Positions 20,810 through 30,219 are shown, counted from the first letter of the stretch. The stretch is 44,658 nucleotides of DNA from Desulfobacterales bacterium (GCA_030066135.1 JASJCD010000001.1:1-44658), one strand, 5' to 3'. Notes: generated by a model from the sequence alone, not told the origin. Numbers and translations are program-made.

Positions 20810-21613
20810 ATGAAACACAATCTGCCTGTTTCGTTTGAATTTATCTACCAGTTGTTTGCCCTGATCATCATTGTGATCGCGGTGCACGCCGTCTACGTGG
20901 CCGCCATTCGTCCGGCGGCCGATACCTTCCTGCAGCAGCAGGCCGAACGCGTGGCCAGCGGGCAGCCGGCGGAAACGGAGCAATCGATTTTTGTGATGAT
21001 CCGGGATTATGAGCAGGAGGCCTGCTTTATTCTGATGTTCTGGGCCCTGGCCATCATGGCCTATAAAAGCATCACCACCATCCGCCATCGGCGGCTGCTG
21101 AACGAGGATCTGATCCCCCTGGCCGAGGGGGTCCGCGTGCTGCCCGAAGACACCCTGGCCCTGTCCCGCCGTATCCAGGCCCTGCCTGCCGAACAGCGCC
21201 AATCGCTTCTGCCGCGGGCCCTGCTGGCCGCCCTGCAGCGTTTCAGCTCGACGCGCAACATCCAGGATGTGGCCAATGCCATGCATGCTTACTGCTCGAG
21301 CGAAGGCGAACGCCTGGACAGTGAACTGGCCATGATCCGCTATATCGCCTGGGCCATTCCTTCGGTCGGATTTATCGGCACCGTGCGGGGCATTGGTCAA
21401 GCCCTGGGCCACGCCCACAAGGCCCTTGAGGGCGATATCATGGAGGTTACCCGCAGCCTGGGCGTAGCGTTCAACTCCACGCTGATCGCGCTGCTCATCA
21501 GCATCGTGCTCATGTTTCTGCTCCATCAGCTGCAACTGCTGCAGGAACGCTATATTCTGGATTCGGAAGCTTACTGTGAAGACAAACTGACCCGTCGGCT
21601 GCACACCCGTTAG
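20810..21613 (+). CDS. MotA/TolQ/ExbB-like proton channel family protein
   Basis: 267 aa, three TM segments, ...AMIRYIAWAIPSVGFIGTVRGIGQALGHAHKALEGDIMEVTRSLGVAFNSTLIALLISIVLMFLLH... Confidence 0.85.
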   Translation: MKHNLPVSFEFIYQLFALIIIVIAVHAVYVAAIRPAADTFLQQQAERVASGQPAETEQSIFVMIRDYEQEACFILMFWALAIMAYKSITTIRHRRLLNEDLIPLAEGVRVLPEDTLALSRRIQALPAEQRQSLLPRALLAALQRFSSTRNIQDVANAMHAYCSSEGERLDSELAMIRYIAWAIPSVGFIGTVRGIGQALGHAHKALEGDIMEVTRSLGVAFNSTLIALLISIVLMFLLHQLQLLQERYILDSEAYCEDKLTRRLHTR

Positions 21614-21624
21614 AGGATACGCAG

Positions 21625-23043
21625 GTGAACATCATCGGACTGGAAATACACGACACCGGCATCCTGTGTGCCGGCCCCGAAGGCCGGCTGCACCCCACGG
21701 ACGCGGAGGCCCTGGAGAGTCCGGGATTCGCCCTCGTGCACGGCCAGAATCTACAGCTCGGCATGTCCGCGCTGCACCAGGCCCGGCGGCGTCCCCGGCA
21801 GGTCATTTGCCGTTTCTGGGAAGAGCTCAACACCCAGCCGCTACTGAGCCCGGAGTTCGAGGGCTACAATCATGCCGAGCTGGCATACCGGCACCTGGAA
21901 CAGGTATGGCGCCAGGTTAGCGCCGATGCCGCGGAGGTGGTGCTCACCGTTCCCGACCACTACGAGGACCGTGAACTGGGCCTGCTGCTGGGCATTGCCT
22001 CCGTCCTGGGCCTGCCGATCCGCGGACTGATCTCCCAGGCGCTGGCCTGTACCCCTCCCGAAACCGATCAGGGCACCGACTTCCACGTTGATCTTCATCT
22101 CCACCGTCTGGTGCTTACGGCCGTCGATGGCCGCCCCCGCCCGGAAGTGGTCCGGCATGAAACCATCATCGATCAGGGCCGGGAGGCCGTCCACCGCGAG
22201 TGGGTCAAAATGCTGGCCGATGCCTTCGTGCACCAGACCCGGTTTGATCCGCTCTATGCGGCCGATGCCGAACAGGATCTGCACGACCGCCTGCCGCAAA
22301 TCGCCGATGCGCGGCAGCAGGACCCGATCCATGTCGAAATGCAGGCCGACGGTCGGACCCATCGCATCCAGCTCGATCAGCAGGCCTTTATGGCCCCTTT
22401 GGCCCCCTGGATTGAAAATCTCGGGCACACCATCGGCGACTGGCAGAGAGCGCTTTCCGTGTCGCCGGATGATTCCCGTCTCGTGCTGACCCATCGGGTG
22501 GCCGCGCTGCCGGGGTTCGTGGACACCCTGGAGAATGTTACCGGTTTGAAAGCCCGTCGGCTGTCTGCGGGTGCGGCCGCCGCCAACGCCCTGGCCTACG
22601 CCCAACTATTCTCCAAAGGCAGTACAGCACACGGGGTACCCTACCTGAAGCGCGTTCCCAGGGCGCCGGCGGACACGGCCGCGGTGCGCGCCGCGGCCCC
22701 GGCGGAAGACGAACCTGACCTGCCCACCCACCTGCTCTACCGCGGCCGGGCCTACCCCATCGTGGACGAGCCCCTGGTGGTGGGTCGTGAGCTGCCGGCC
22801 GGTACACGCGGTATTCTTATCCAAGGCCGGCTGGCAGGTGTTTCACGGCATCATTTTTCGGTAATCCGCGAGGATCAGCAGGTCCTGCTGATCGACTCCA
22901 GCAGCTATGGCACCCTCGTGGATGAAGTGCCGGTGATGGACCGCCGCGCCCTGATGGTGGGTCAAATCATACGCATCGGAAAACCGGGGGAAACCCTGCA
23001 GGCCATTGCCTGCCTGTCGCACCATGAAACGACGATCCCTTAA
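21625..23043 (+). CDS. Actin/Hsp70-like ATPase-fold protein with C-terminal FHA domain
   Basis: N-term MNIIGLEIHDTGILCA...AEVVLTVPDHYEDRELGLLLGIASVLGLPIRGLISQALA; C-term YPIVDEPLVVGRELPAGTRGILIQGRLAGVSRHHFSVIREDQQVLLIDSSSYGTLVDEVPV (FHA-like). Confidence 0.75.
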   Translation: MNIIGLEIHDTGILCAGPEGRLHPTDAEALESPGFALVHGQNLQLGMSALHQARRRPRQVICRFWEELNTQPLLSPEFEGYNHAELAYRHLEQVWRQVSADAAEVVLTVPDHYEDRELGLLLGIASVLGLPIRGLISQALACTPPETDQGTDFHVDLHLHRLVLTAVDGRPRPEVVRHETIIDQGREAVHREWVKMLADAFVHQTRFDPLYAADAEQDLHDRLPQIADARQQDPIHVEMQADGRTHRIQLDQQAFMAPLAPWIENLGHTIGDWQRALSVSPDDSRLVLTHRVAALPGFVDTLENVTGLKARRLSAGAAAANALAYAQLFSKGSTAHGVPYLKRVPRAPADTAAVRAAAPAEDEPDLPTHLLYRGRAYPIVDEPLVVGRELPAGTRGILIQGRLAGVSRHHFSVIREDQQVLLIDSSSYGTLVDEVPVMDRRALMVGQIIRIGKPGETLQAIACLSHHETTIP

Positions 23044-24115
23044 TGTATTCAGCCTGTCTTTCATCGACTGCATCTGTTGCGGTCTGGGGGCTGTTATCCT
23101 GCTCTTCGTCATCGTCAATGCCAAAAGCGCCGTACAGCGCGAAAAAGTGACCCGGGATGTCCACAGCGAGGCCACGCGCATTGAACGCGAAGTCCTGGAG
23201 GGCCGCAAGCGGCTGGTGGAGTTGAGGAACGCACTCGAGAAAACCGAGGCGGATATTGCGCGCACGCAAGGGGCCAGCCGCCGTATTCTCAAGCGCCTGG
23301 AAGAACGCCGCACCGAGATCGCGCACTACGACAAGGAGAACCTGGCGGAGAAAGCCCACCTCAACAAACTCAAAGCCGACGTCCGCTCCCTGGAGGAAGA
23401 AGTCAAACGACTCAAGGCCGGCAGTCAGGCCGAAGACGACCGGGGCGACACCATTCGCACTTTTGCCGGCGAGGGCGACCGTCAGTACCTGACCGATCTC
23501 AAGGTGGGCGGCCGCCGTATCTTCATCCTCGTCGACACCTCGGCCAGCATGCTCGACGACACCATCGTCGGCATCATCCGCCGGCGCAACATGCCCGCGG
23601 CGGAAAAAATCAGATCGCCCAAGTGGCGCCAGGCCGCTGCCACAGTAGACTGGATTACGGCCCAGTTGCCGGCCGAGAGCAAGTACCAGATCTACACCTT
23701 CAATGAGAGTGCCCAGCCGCTTGTGCCCGGTACCCGCAACCAGTGGCTGCCGGCCGCCGAGAGCAAGCGCCTGGACGAAGCGGTGAAACGACTCTATGAG
23801 ACCGCCCCGGAGAAGAGCACCAGTCTGGCCAACGCCTTCGACGCCCTCAATCGCCTGACGCCGCCGCCGGACAATATCTTTCTGCTGACCGACGGGCTCC
23901 CCACCATGGGGGCCGGCAAACCCTGGCGCCGCAAGGTCTCCAGCAAAAAGCGCCTGAGCCTGTTCAACGATGCCGTCGAAAAGCTGCCGGCCAAGGTGCC
24001 GGTCAACGTCATCCAGTTCCCCCTGCGGGGGGACCCCATGGCCGCCAGCGCTTTCTGGCGGCTGGCCACCCGCACCCGGGGCAGCTATTTCTGCCCGGCG
24101 GCGGACTGGCCCTGA
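23024..24115 (+). CDS. Membrane-anchored VWA domain protein with TolR/MotB-like N-terminal TM helix
   Basis: MKRRSLNVFSLSFIDCICCGLGAVILLFVIVNAKS; coiled coil; VWA MIDAS FILVDTSASMLDD and LLTDGLPTMGAG; overlaps the upstream gene by 20 bp. Confidence 0.85.
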   Translation: MKRRSLNVFSLSFIDCICCGLGAVILLFVIVNAKSAVQREKVTRDVHSEATRIEREVLEGRKRLVELRNALEKTEADIARTQGASRRILKRLEERRTEIAHYDKENLAEKAHLNKLKADVRSLEEEVKRLKAGSQAEDDRGDTIRTFAGEGDRQYLTDLKVGGRRIFILVDTSASMLDDTIVGIIRRRNMPAAEKIRSPKWRQAAATVDWITAQLPAESKYQIYTFNESAQPLVPGTRNQWLPAAESKRLDEAVKRLYETAPEKSTSLANAFDALNRLTPPPDNIFLLTDGLPTMGAGKPWRRKVSSKKRLSLFNDAVEKLPAKVPVNVIQFPLRGDPMAASAFWRLATRTRGSYFCPAADWP

Positions 24116-24130
24116 AGGGGGCGAAAGCCC

Positions 24131-25159
24131 ATGGCCCGCGAACGACGCCAAATCGAAATTTTCAGCCTGTCCTTTCTGGACTGCATCTGCTGCGCCTTCG
24201 GGGCTATCATTCTTTTGTTTGTCCTGTCCAAATTTTCCGAACCGACGGTCATCGAAAAGGTGCGCACGGACCTGCGGGCCGACATCATCCGGATGGAAGA
24301 AGAACGCCATGAAATCAGAGGGCAGACCGTGCTCCTCGACCGGGAGCTCACCGCCAAACGTGTGGTGCAGTCCCAATCGCGTCAGAAACTGGCCCGCCTT
24401 CAGGGTGACCTCACCGCCATCGAGGGTGAATTCGCCGCTTCACGTGACGATGCCGAGGTCCAGAACATCATCGAGGGTCGCATGGCCCGCGCCCTGCAGG
24501 AGCTCACGGAAGAAATGAAAAAACTCTCCCTGGCGCCGCGCAAAAGGATCGACCGCCGTGTGGGCGGCATCCCCGTGGACAGCGAATACATCATCTTCAT
24601 CATCGACACCTCGGGCAGCATGCAGCGCGCCGCCTGGGTGACGGTCCAGAACAAAATCCGCGAGACCCTCGACATCTACCCCAAGGTCAAGGGGATTCAG
24701 GTCATGAACGATATGGGCGAATACATGTTTCCCCATTACCGGGGAAGATGGATCCCCGACACGTCGCGGTTCCGCAACCGGATCGTCGATACCCTGCGGA
24801 CCTGGTTTCCCTTCAGCAACAGCAGCCCCGTGGAAGGCATCACCGAAGCCATACGAACCTATTACGATCCCGACCTTCGCATCAGCCTCTATGTTTTCGG
24901 GGATGAGTACAGCGGCAAAAACATGCAGGGGGCCATCGAGGCGGTGGACCGGATCAACCGCGCGGACAAACAAGGCCGTCGTCGGGTGCGTATCCACGCG
25001 GTGGGGTTCCCCACCGTACTGGACGATCCGCGGGGCATCACCGGCGTGCGCTTCGCCACCCTGATGCGCGCCCTGTGCGAACGCAACGGCGGCGCCTACG
25101 TGGGCCTGAATCAATCCCACGGGTTGGGCACCGGGCGCGGCATCCGCATTCGTTTCTGA
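24131..25159 (+). CDS. Membrane-anchored VWA domain protein, paralogous to the upstream gene
   Basis: MARERRQIEIFSLSFLDCICCAFGAIILLFVLSKFSEPT; MIDAS YIIFIIDTSGSMQRA. Confidence 0.85.
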   Translation: MARERRQIEIFSLSFLDCICCAFGAIILLFVLSKFSEPTVIEKVRTDLRADIIRMEEERHEIRGQTVLLDRELTAKRVVQSQSRQKLARLQGDLTAIEGEFAASRDDAEVQNIIEGRMARALQELTEEMKKLSLAPRKRIDRRVGGIPVDSEYIIFIIDTSGSMQRAAWVTVQNKIRETLDIYPKVKGIQVMNDMGEYMFPHYRGRWIPDTSRFRNRIVDTLRTWFPFSNSSPVEGITEAIRTYYDPDLRISLYVFGDEYSGKNMQGAIEAVDRINRADKQGRRRVRIHAVGFPTVLDDPRGITGVRFATLMRALCERNGGAYVGLNQSHGLGTGRGIRIRF

Positions 25160-25166
25160 GGTTCGG

Positions 25167-25245
25167 GGGTTCTGGGTTCTGAGGTTCTAGGTTTTGAGAT
25201 ATCTCGATGCTATCCGGTCAACCCTGAACTGAGAACCCAGAACCC
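25167..25245. terminator. Candidate bidirectional hairpin between convergent genes
   Basis: GGGTTCTGGGTTCT (25167-25180) is the exact reverse complement of AGAACCCAGAACCC (25232-25245); lies between the convergent VWA and YhhN genes. Confidence 0.5.
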
Positions 25246-25257
25246 TGAACCCTGATT

Positions 25258-25914
25258 TCACCCGATCAGACCGGTGGTATACGCGATCTGAAACTGTCCC
25301 AGGTAGTAGAGCGGCAGCCCGATAAGACGGTTGTAGAAGGTTTGATGCACAAACCGCTGACGGGCCACGAACAGGTCGGAAATGTAAAATGCCAGGGCCC
25401 CGTTGAGCACCAGCAGGCGGCCCGTAAAGGATAAGCCGGATACGCCGAACAGGGCCCCGGCCGCGATCACCATCAGGGTGATGACCACCACATACCCCAT
25501 GACGGCGTGCCGCATGCCGTCCAGAAACGGCAGCAGACGCGCGTAGACAAAGGTACTCGCCGGAATGGTCAGGACGGCCGTGATCCACATGGCCTTTCCG
25601 GGTGGAGCCAGCATCATGAAGGCCGCGATATACCCGACATGCCCCAGGAGAAAAGCGACCAACCCGACACGAAAAGCCACCTGACCCGGGACCGCCAAGC
25701 AGACATCCCCCACCAGGCACAGCGTGAGCCCGATCGTCACAGCGCCCGCATAGGCCGGGTGTTTGGCCGTCTGGATTGCGGCCAGAAGGATAAAAAGGGA
25801 GGAAAGTAGAAACTTGAAGACAATCTTGTACCCCGTCCGGCCGTTTTTTTCGCTTGTGAGCAGCGCGGCCAGAAGCAGGGGGGCCATGAGAAAAATGATG
25901 GTGTTCGGCGTCAT
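25258..25914 (-). CDS. YhhN family (lysoplasmalogenase-like) membrane protein
   Basis: 218-aa multi-TM protein; ...LTLCLVGDVCLAVPGQVAFRVGLVAFLLGHVGYIAAF...YISDLFVARQRFV... Confidence 0.85.
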   Translation of the reverse strand: MTPNTIIFLMAPLLLAALLTSEKNGRTGYKIVFKFLLSSLFILLAAIQTAKHPAYAGAVTIGLTLCLVGDVCLAVPGQVAFRVGLVAFLLGHVGYIAAFMMLAPPGKAMWITAVLTIPASTFVYARLLPFLDGMRHAVMGYVVVITLMVIAAGALFGVSGLSFTGRLLVLNGALAFYISDLFVARQRFVHQTFYNRLIGLPLYYLGQFQIAYTTGLIG

Positions 25915-26067
25915 GCCGTCTCCTGCGGAAACCCCGGGCAGTGCTGCGAATTAAGGGCGATGATCCCGAGCAACGCCCAAAGCTGTCGCAGTGCCGGCGG
26001 CGAAACGGGCAGGGGGTCTCTTGATCGCTGCAGTTGCCAGCGGATGGGTGCTCGTCCGCCCGGTGGT

Positions 26068-26820
26068 TTACGCCCCCGGGCGTATTCCGGATTCTATCTT
26101 CTGACGCGCAAGCGCGGCCAGGTCATCGATATTCGCGCGCCGGTAGCCCTGGATGTCGATGGGCGCATGGATCGTCATGGTTGCCCGCCCGGGAAATAAG
26201 TCCAGTGTATCCGAGGGGAGGATCTGGCGCGTCCCCTCAATGGTTACCGGCAGCAAGGGCAGCTGCAGATCGAGCGCGAAATGGAAGGCACCTTTTTTGA
26301 AGGACTTCAACTGACCGTTGCGGCTGCGGGTGCCTTCCGGAAAGAAGAGAACGGAAGTCCCGTCGGTTACCCGGGTCTTGGCGGCTTCGATCGAGGCCAG
26401 GGCCGCTTCGCGTCGGGATCGATCCACGTAGATATGCCCCAGTTTGTCACAGGCGATACCGATCACGGGGATGTTGCGCAGCTCCTGTTTCATCACCCAC
26501 TTGAAATCGATGTTGAGCCAGCCGTAGAGGACAAAGATATCGTATTGGCTCTGGTGATTGCACACAATCACGTATGACTGCGTGGGATCGATATGGTGTC
26601 GCCCCTGCACGCTGACGAGCATTGGGGTGACCCAGCTGTTGATGCGGGCCCAGCTTTGCGCAAAAATTCTGGACAGGGTGGACGGCCGTACAAACCATAC
26701 CAGGGCCACGATCGACATTCCGCAGACGAAAGTCGTTACACCCAGCATGGGAATCACCACGAACCACTTGTAGAAGCTGTAAAGCCGTCGAAGCACACTT
26801 TGCAATGGATGCGCCCTCAT
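26068..26820 (-). CDS. 1-acyl-sn-glycerol-3-phosphate acyltransferase (PlsC family)
   Basis: VIVCNHQSQYDIFVLYGWL (NHxxxxD-type), VLFFPEGTRSRNGQLKSFKKGAF. Confidence 0.93.
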   Translation of the reverse strand: MRAHPLQSVLRRLYSFYKWFVVIPMLGVTTFVCGMSIVALVWFVRPSTLSRIFAQSWARINSWVTPMLVSVQGRHHIDPTQSYVIVCNHQSQYDIFVLYGWLNIDFKWVMKQELRNIPVIGIACDKLGHIYVDRSRREAALASIEAAKTRVTDGTSVLFFPEGTRSRNGQLKSFKKGAFHFALDLQLPLLPVTIEGTRQILPSDTLDLFPGRATMTIHAPIDIQGYRRANIDDLAALARQKIESGIRPGA

Positions 26821-26892
26821 CTTTTGGGATCAGCATTCAACCTGCACGATCGCTGGTTGCCGCATAGGGGATAAACGGCCGCCATTGGCCGG

Positions 26893-28203
26893 TCACAAAC
26901 GCCAATAGCGGATGTCCATCGCTTCGGCTTCAGCCGGGTCAAAAACCGCCTTGATGTCCAACAGCAGGCGATAGGCCGGGTTGAGCATTGGGGCCAATGC
27001 TTCCAAACCGCCCTCCAGGTAAGCATCGTGCCGAACGGCCAGGATGGCGGCATCCGCGTTGTGGATGTGTGCCCGGCTGACCAGCTGGATGTCATAATAG
27101 CGGCGCGCCTCTTCCGGGTCCGCCAGGGGATCGTGGACCAGAACATTCATACCGTAGTCTTGGAGCTCCTTGATGATGTCCACGATGCGGGTGTTGCGCA
27201 GGTCGGGAACGTTTTCCTTGAAGGTCAGGCCCAAAACCGCCACCGTGGCCCCGCGTACCTGCCGCTGCCCCTTGATCAGCAGCTTGACGGCTTTCTCGGC
27301 CACGTATTTGCCCATGCCGTCGTTGATGCGCCGCCCGGCGACGATCATGTCGGGGTGATAGCCGATCGACTCGGCTTTGAAGGTGAGGTAGTAGGGATCC
27401 ACCCCGATGCAGTGCCCCCCCACCAACCCGGGATGAAAGTTCAGAAAATTCCATTTGGTACCGGCCGCCGCCAGCACGTCGCGGGTGTCGATCCCCATGC
27501 GGTCGAAGATCATGGCCAACTCGTTCATCAGGGCGATATTCAGGTCGCGCTGGGTATTTTCGATGACCTTGGCCGCTTCGGCCACCCGTATGGAGGGTGC
27601 CTGATGGATACCGGCCGTGACCACCCGCCCATAGACCGCGGCCAACAGGCTGGTCGTCTCAGGGTCGGAGCCCGCTACGATCTTGACGATCTTGTCCAGT
27701 GTATGGACCTTGTCGCCGGGATTGATGCGCTCCGGGGAATAGCCCACGGCAAAGTCTTTTCCGAATGCCAGCTCAGACCGCGCTTCGATCAGGGGAACGC
27801 AGACCTCCTCCGTGGCCCCGGGGTAGACCGTGGATTCAAAAACCACGCAGCTGCCGCCGGCCATATTGGCGCCCACGGATTCGGAAGCCCCCTTTAGCGG
27901 CCCCAGATCCGGAATCCGCGATTCGTCGATCGGCGTCGGCACCGCCACGATGATGAGCCGGCATTCCCTCAGGACGGAGGCATCGGCGCTGAAGTTGATA
28001 TCCACGGTCTGCAGATCCTGGACGTCCACTTCGAGGGTGCGGTCCAGGCCGTCCTGCAATTCGGCCACCCGTTGTTCATTAAGATCAAAGCCCACCACTT
28101 CAAAATGGCGCGCCAGGTGAACGGCCAGCGGCAGGCCGACATAACCTAACCCGACTACGGCGATGCGGTCTTCGCGTGCATCCAGCGATTGAATCGTCAG
28201 CAT
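26893..28203 (-). CDS. tviB: Nucleotide sugar dehydrogenase (TviB/WbpO-like)
   Basis: MLTIQSLDAREDRIAVVGLGYVGLPLAVHLARHFEVVGFDLNEQRVAELQDGLDRTLEV...YSPERINPGD...FLNFHPGLVGGHCIGVDPYYLTFKAESIGYHPDMI... Confidence 0.93.
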   Translation of the reverse strand: MLTIQSLDAREDRIAVVGLGYVGLPLAVHLARHFEVVGFDLNEQRVAELQDGLDRTLEVDVQDLQTVDINFSADASVLRECRLIIVAVPTPIDESRIPDLGPLKGASESVGANMAGGSCVVFESTVYPGATEEVCVPLIEARSELAFGKDFAVGYSPERINPGDKVHTLDKIVKIVAGSDPETTSLLAAVYGRVVTAGIHQAPSIRVAEAAKVIENTQRDLNIALMNELAMIFDRMGIDTRDVLAAAGTKWNFLNFHPGLVGGHCIGVDPYYLTFKAESIGYHPDMIVAGRRINDGMGKYVAEKAVKLLIKGQRQVRGATVAVLGLTFKENVPDLRNTRIVDIIKELQDYGMNVLVHDPLADPEEARRYYDIQLVSRAHIHNADAAILAVRHDAYLEGGLEALAPMLNPAYRLLLDIKAVFDPAEAEAMDIRYWRL

Positions 28204-28350
28204 GGGATCGAGATTGTCCTTTTGGTGGTTATTGGGATTGGATGAGCAGCGGTCACCATGGCGATAGGAACCCAGGGCCGGCGCCACGCGTGCATTACGA
28301 CTGTATTTGAATAAAAACGCGCGGTAAAGTCAAGGTTGGATAAAAGGCTT

Positions 28351-28382
28351 GACAATCCACCGGTGATTACTTCATAACAACC
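28351..28382 (+). promoter_or_regulatory. Possible sigma70-like promoter upstream of the TRAP transporter genes
   Basis: TTGACA, about 17-bp spacer, TCATAA in an AT-rich patch; position approximate. Confidence 0.3.
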
Positions 28383-28640
28383 TTTATTAATTGAGGTTTT
28401 TATGCCCAGACGTTTCCGGCGACATCTTCGCTGCTGCTCCTACGATTATGCCTATTAATGGCCTGCTGCTCATCTTGGCGCGAGCACGCAGGCCCTTACC
28501 GGTGAACGCCGCACCAGCGGCCCGTCTCTTACCCCATCAATACACACGACCCAAGCGCGTCATGCGGCTTGCCCCCAGACGAATCGGTTGTTAAAGCCGC
28601 TCGATTCTTCACCTCAAACCGGCAGAACCAAGGAGGCCCA

Positions 28641-29654
28641 ATGAAGAAACTGCATTCGATCGTTGCCCTGACGTTAATGGTGTTGATGCTGGCAGCCCTG
28701 GCACCGGCCAGTCACGCCGCCGCCCCGACCATCAAACTGACCTACAGCATCTTTTTCCCACCCTCCCACGGCCAATGCCAGGCAGCCGTCGCCTGGGCCG
28801 AGGCGATCGGGAAGCGCACCAACGGCCGGGTGCAGATCCAGGTCTTTCCGGCCGGCACCCTGACCAAGGCCAAGCAATGCTACGACGGCGTCGTCAACGG
28901 CATCTCCGATATCGGCATGTCGGTTTTTGCTTACACGCGCGGCCGTTTCCCGGTCATGGAAGCCCTGGACCTGCCCCTGGGCTACCCCAGCGGGCTGGTG
29001 GCCACCCGCGCGGCCAATGATTTTTATGCCAAGTTCCAGCCCAAGGAACTGGCCCAGGTCAAACTCCTGTATCTGCATGCTCACGGCCCCGGTCTGCTGC
29101 ACACCAAAAAGCCGGTCAAAGACATGGCCGGCCTGCAGGGCATGAAGATCCGCTCCACCGGTTTGAGTGCCAAGATCGTCGAGAAACTGGGCGGGGTGCC
29201 GGTGGCCATGCCCCAGCCGTCCACATACGAAGCCCTGCAGAAAGGCGTCGTCGAGGGCACCTTCGGGCCCATCGAGGTGCTCAAAGGCTGGAAGCAGGGT
29301 GAGGTGGTCAAATCCACCACCGACTGCCGCGGCGTGGGCTACACGACGGCCATGTTCGTGGTCATGAATCGCAGCAAATGGGAAAAGCTGCCCGCCGATG
29401 TTCAGAAGGTGTTCACCGAGACGAGTCAGGAATGGATCGACGTGCATGGCCGCACCTGGGACAAAAACGATGAAGAGGGCCGGGCCTTTACCCTGAGTCT
29501 CGGCAACCAGGTCATCCCCCTCTCGGATGGGGAGAGCGCCAAATGGAAGGGCGCCGTGCAGCCCATCATTGACAATTACGTCCAGTCGGCTAAAAGCAAG
29601 GGGCTTGCGGGGGACGACTACATCAAAACCCTGAATGAGTTGATCGCCCGCTGA
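28641..29654 (+). CDS. TRAP transporter substrate-binding protein (DctP family)
   Basis: RBS-like AAGGAGG before ATG 28641; signal peptide; ...[48 protein letters not shown]... Confidence 0.94.
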   Translation: MKKLHSIVALTLMVLMLAALAPASHAAAPTIKLTYSIFFPPSHGQCQAAVAWAEAIGKRTNGRVQIQVFPAGTLTKAKQCYDGVVNGISDIGMSVFAYTRGRFPVMEALDLPLGYPSGLVATRAANDFYAKFQPKELAQVKLLYLHAHGPGLLHTKKPVKDMAGLQGMKIRSTGLSAKIVEKLGGVPVAMPQPSTYEALQKGVVEGTFGPIEVLKGWKQGEVVKSTTDCRGVGYTTAMFVVMNRSKWEKLPADVQKVFTETSQEWIDVHGRTWDKNDEEGRAFTLSLGNQVIPLSDGESAKWKGAVQPIIDNYVQSAKSKGLAGDDYIKTLNELIAR

Positions 29655-29685
29655 AGCAGCAATCAACCCGGCACCGGGAGGAAAA

Positions 29686-30174
29686 GTGATTCAGCGCCTC
29701 GAAAAATGGACCGCACGGGCCGCCGAAGTCTTCAACTGGGTTGCGGCGGCAGCCGTAACAGGCATGATGCTCCTGACCTGTATGGATATCGTGCTGCGCC
29801 TGTTCCGGCGGCCCATCCCCGGCACGTATGAAGTCGTGGGATTCCTGGGAGCGGTTTTCGCGGCCTTCTCACTGGGGTACACGTCTGTCAATCGCGGGCA
29901 TATTGCCGTTGATTTCATCGTCCAGAAATTGCCGGCCCGGGTTCAGACCGTCGTGGACGGCGTAAATGCCGCGGTCTGCGCGGTGCTCTTTGGTCTGCTG
30001 GCCCGCCAGAGCATGCGCTATGCCGCCGATTTGCGATCCTTCGGCGAAGTGTCGATGACCCTGCAGATGCCGGTCTATCCCTTTGTTTACGGTATCGCCG
30101 CGGGCTGCTGGCTGCTGGTGCTGGTGCTGGCTGTGCGGGTGTTGAAGAACCTGGCGGTCACCCTGAAACCTTAA
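29686..30174 (+). CDS. TRAP transporter small permease (DctQ family), GTG start
   Basis: 162 aa, 4 TM, located between DctP and DctM; ...MLLTCMDIVLRLFRRPIPGTYEVVGFLGAVFAAFSLGYTSVNRGHIAVDFI. Confidence 0.92.
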   Translation: MIQRLEKWTARAAEVFNWVAAAAVTGMMLLTCMDIVLRLFRRPIPGTYEVVGFLGAVFAAFSLGYTSVNRGHIAVDFIVQKLPARVQTVVDGVNAAVCAVLFGLLARQSMRYAADLRSFGEVSMTLQMPVYPFVYGIAAGCWLLVLVLAVRVLKNLAVTLKP

Positions 30175-30219
30175 ACCGCAAGCCGCGGATTCAATATCTG
30201 AATCCCGGCCGTTGAACCC

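Noticed and set aside
22967-24376. 469-aa minus-strand ORF
   Set aside because: Antisense to the VWA genes, whose TM and MIDAS motifs are clear.
13341-25159. Type VI secretion regulatory cluster (kinase, FHA and VWA reminiscent of PpkA/Fha)
   Set aside because: No Tss core genes (sheath, ClpV, VgrG, TssJKLM) in the window; the channel and VWA N-termini point to a TolQ/TolR-like arrangement instead.
20810-25159. Zorya-type anti-phage system
   Set aside because: A MotA/TolQ-like gene is present, but there is no OmpA-domain ZorB, no ZorC/ZorD helicase and no nuclease; the defence role stays only a possibility.
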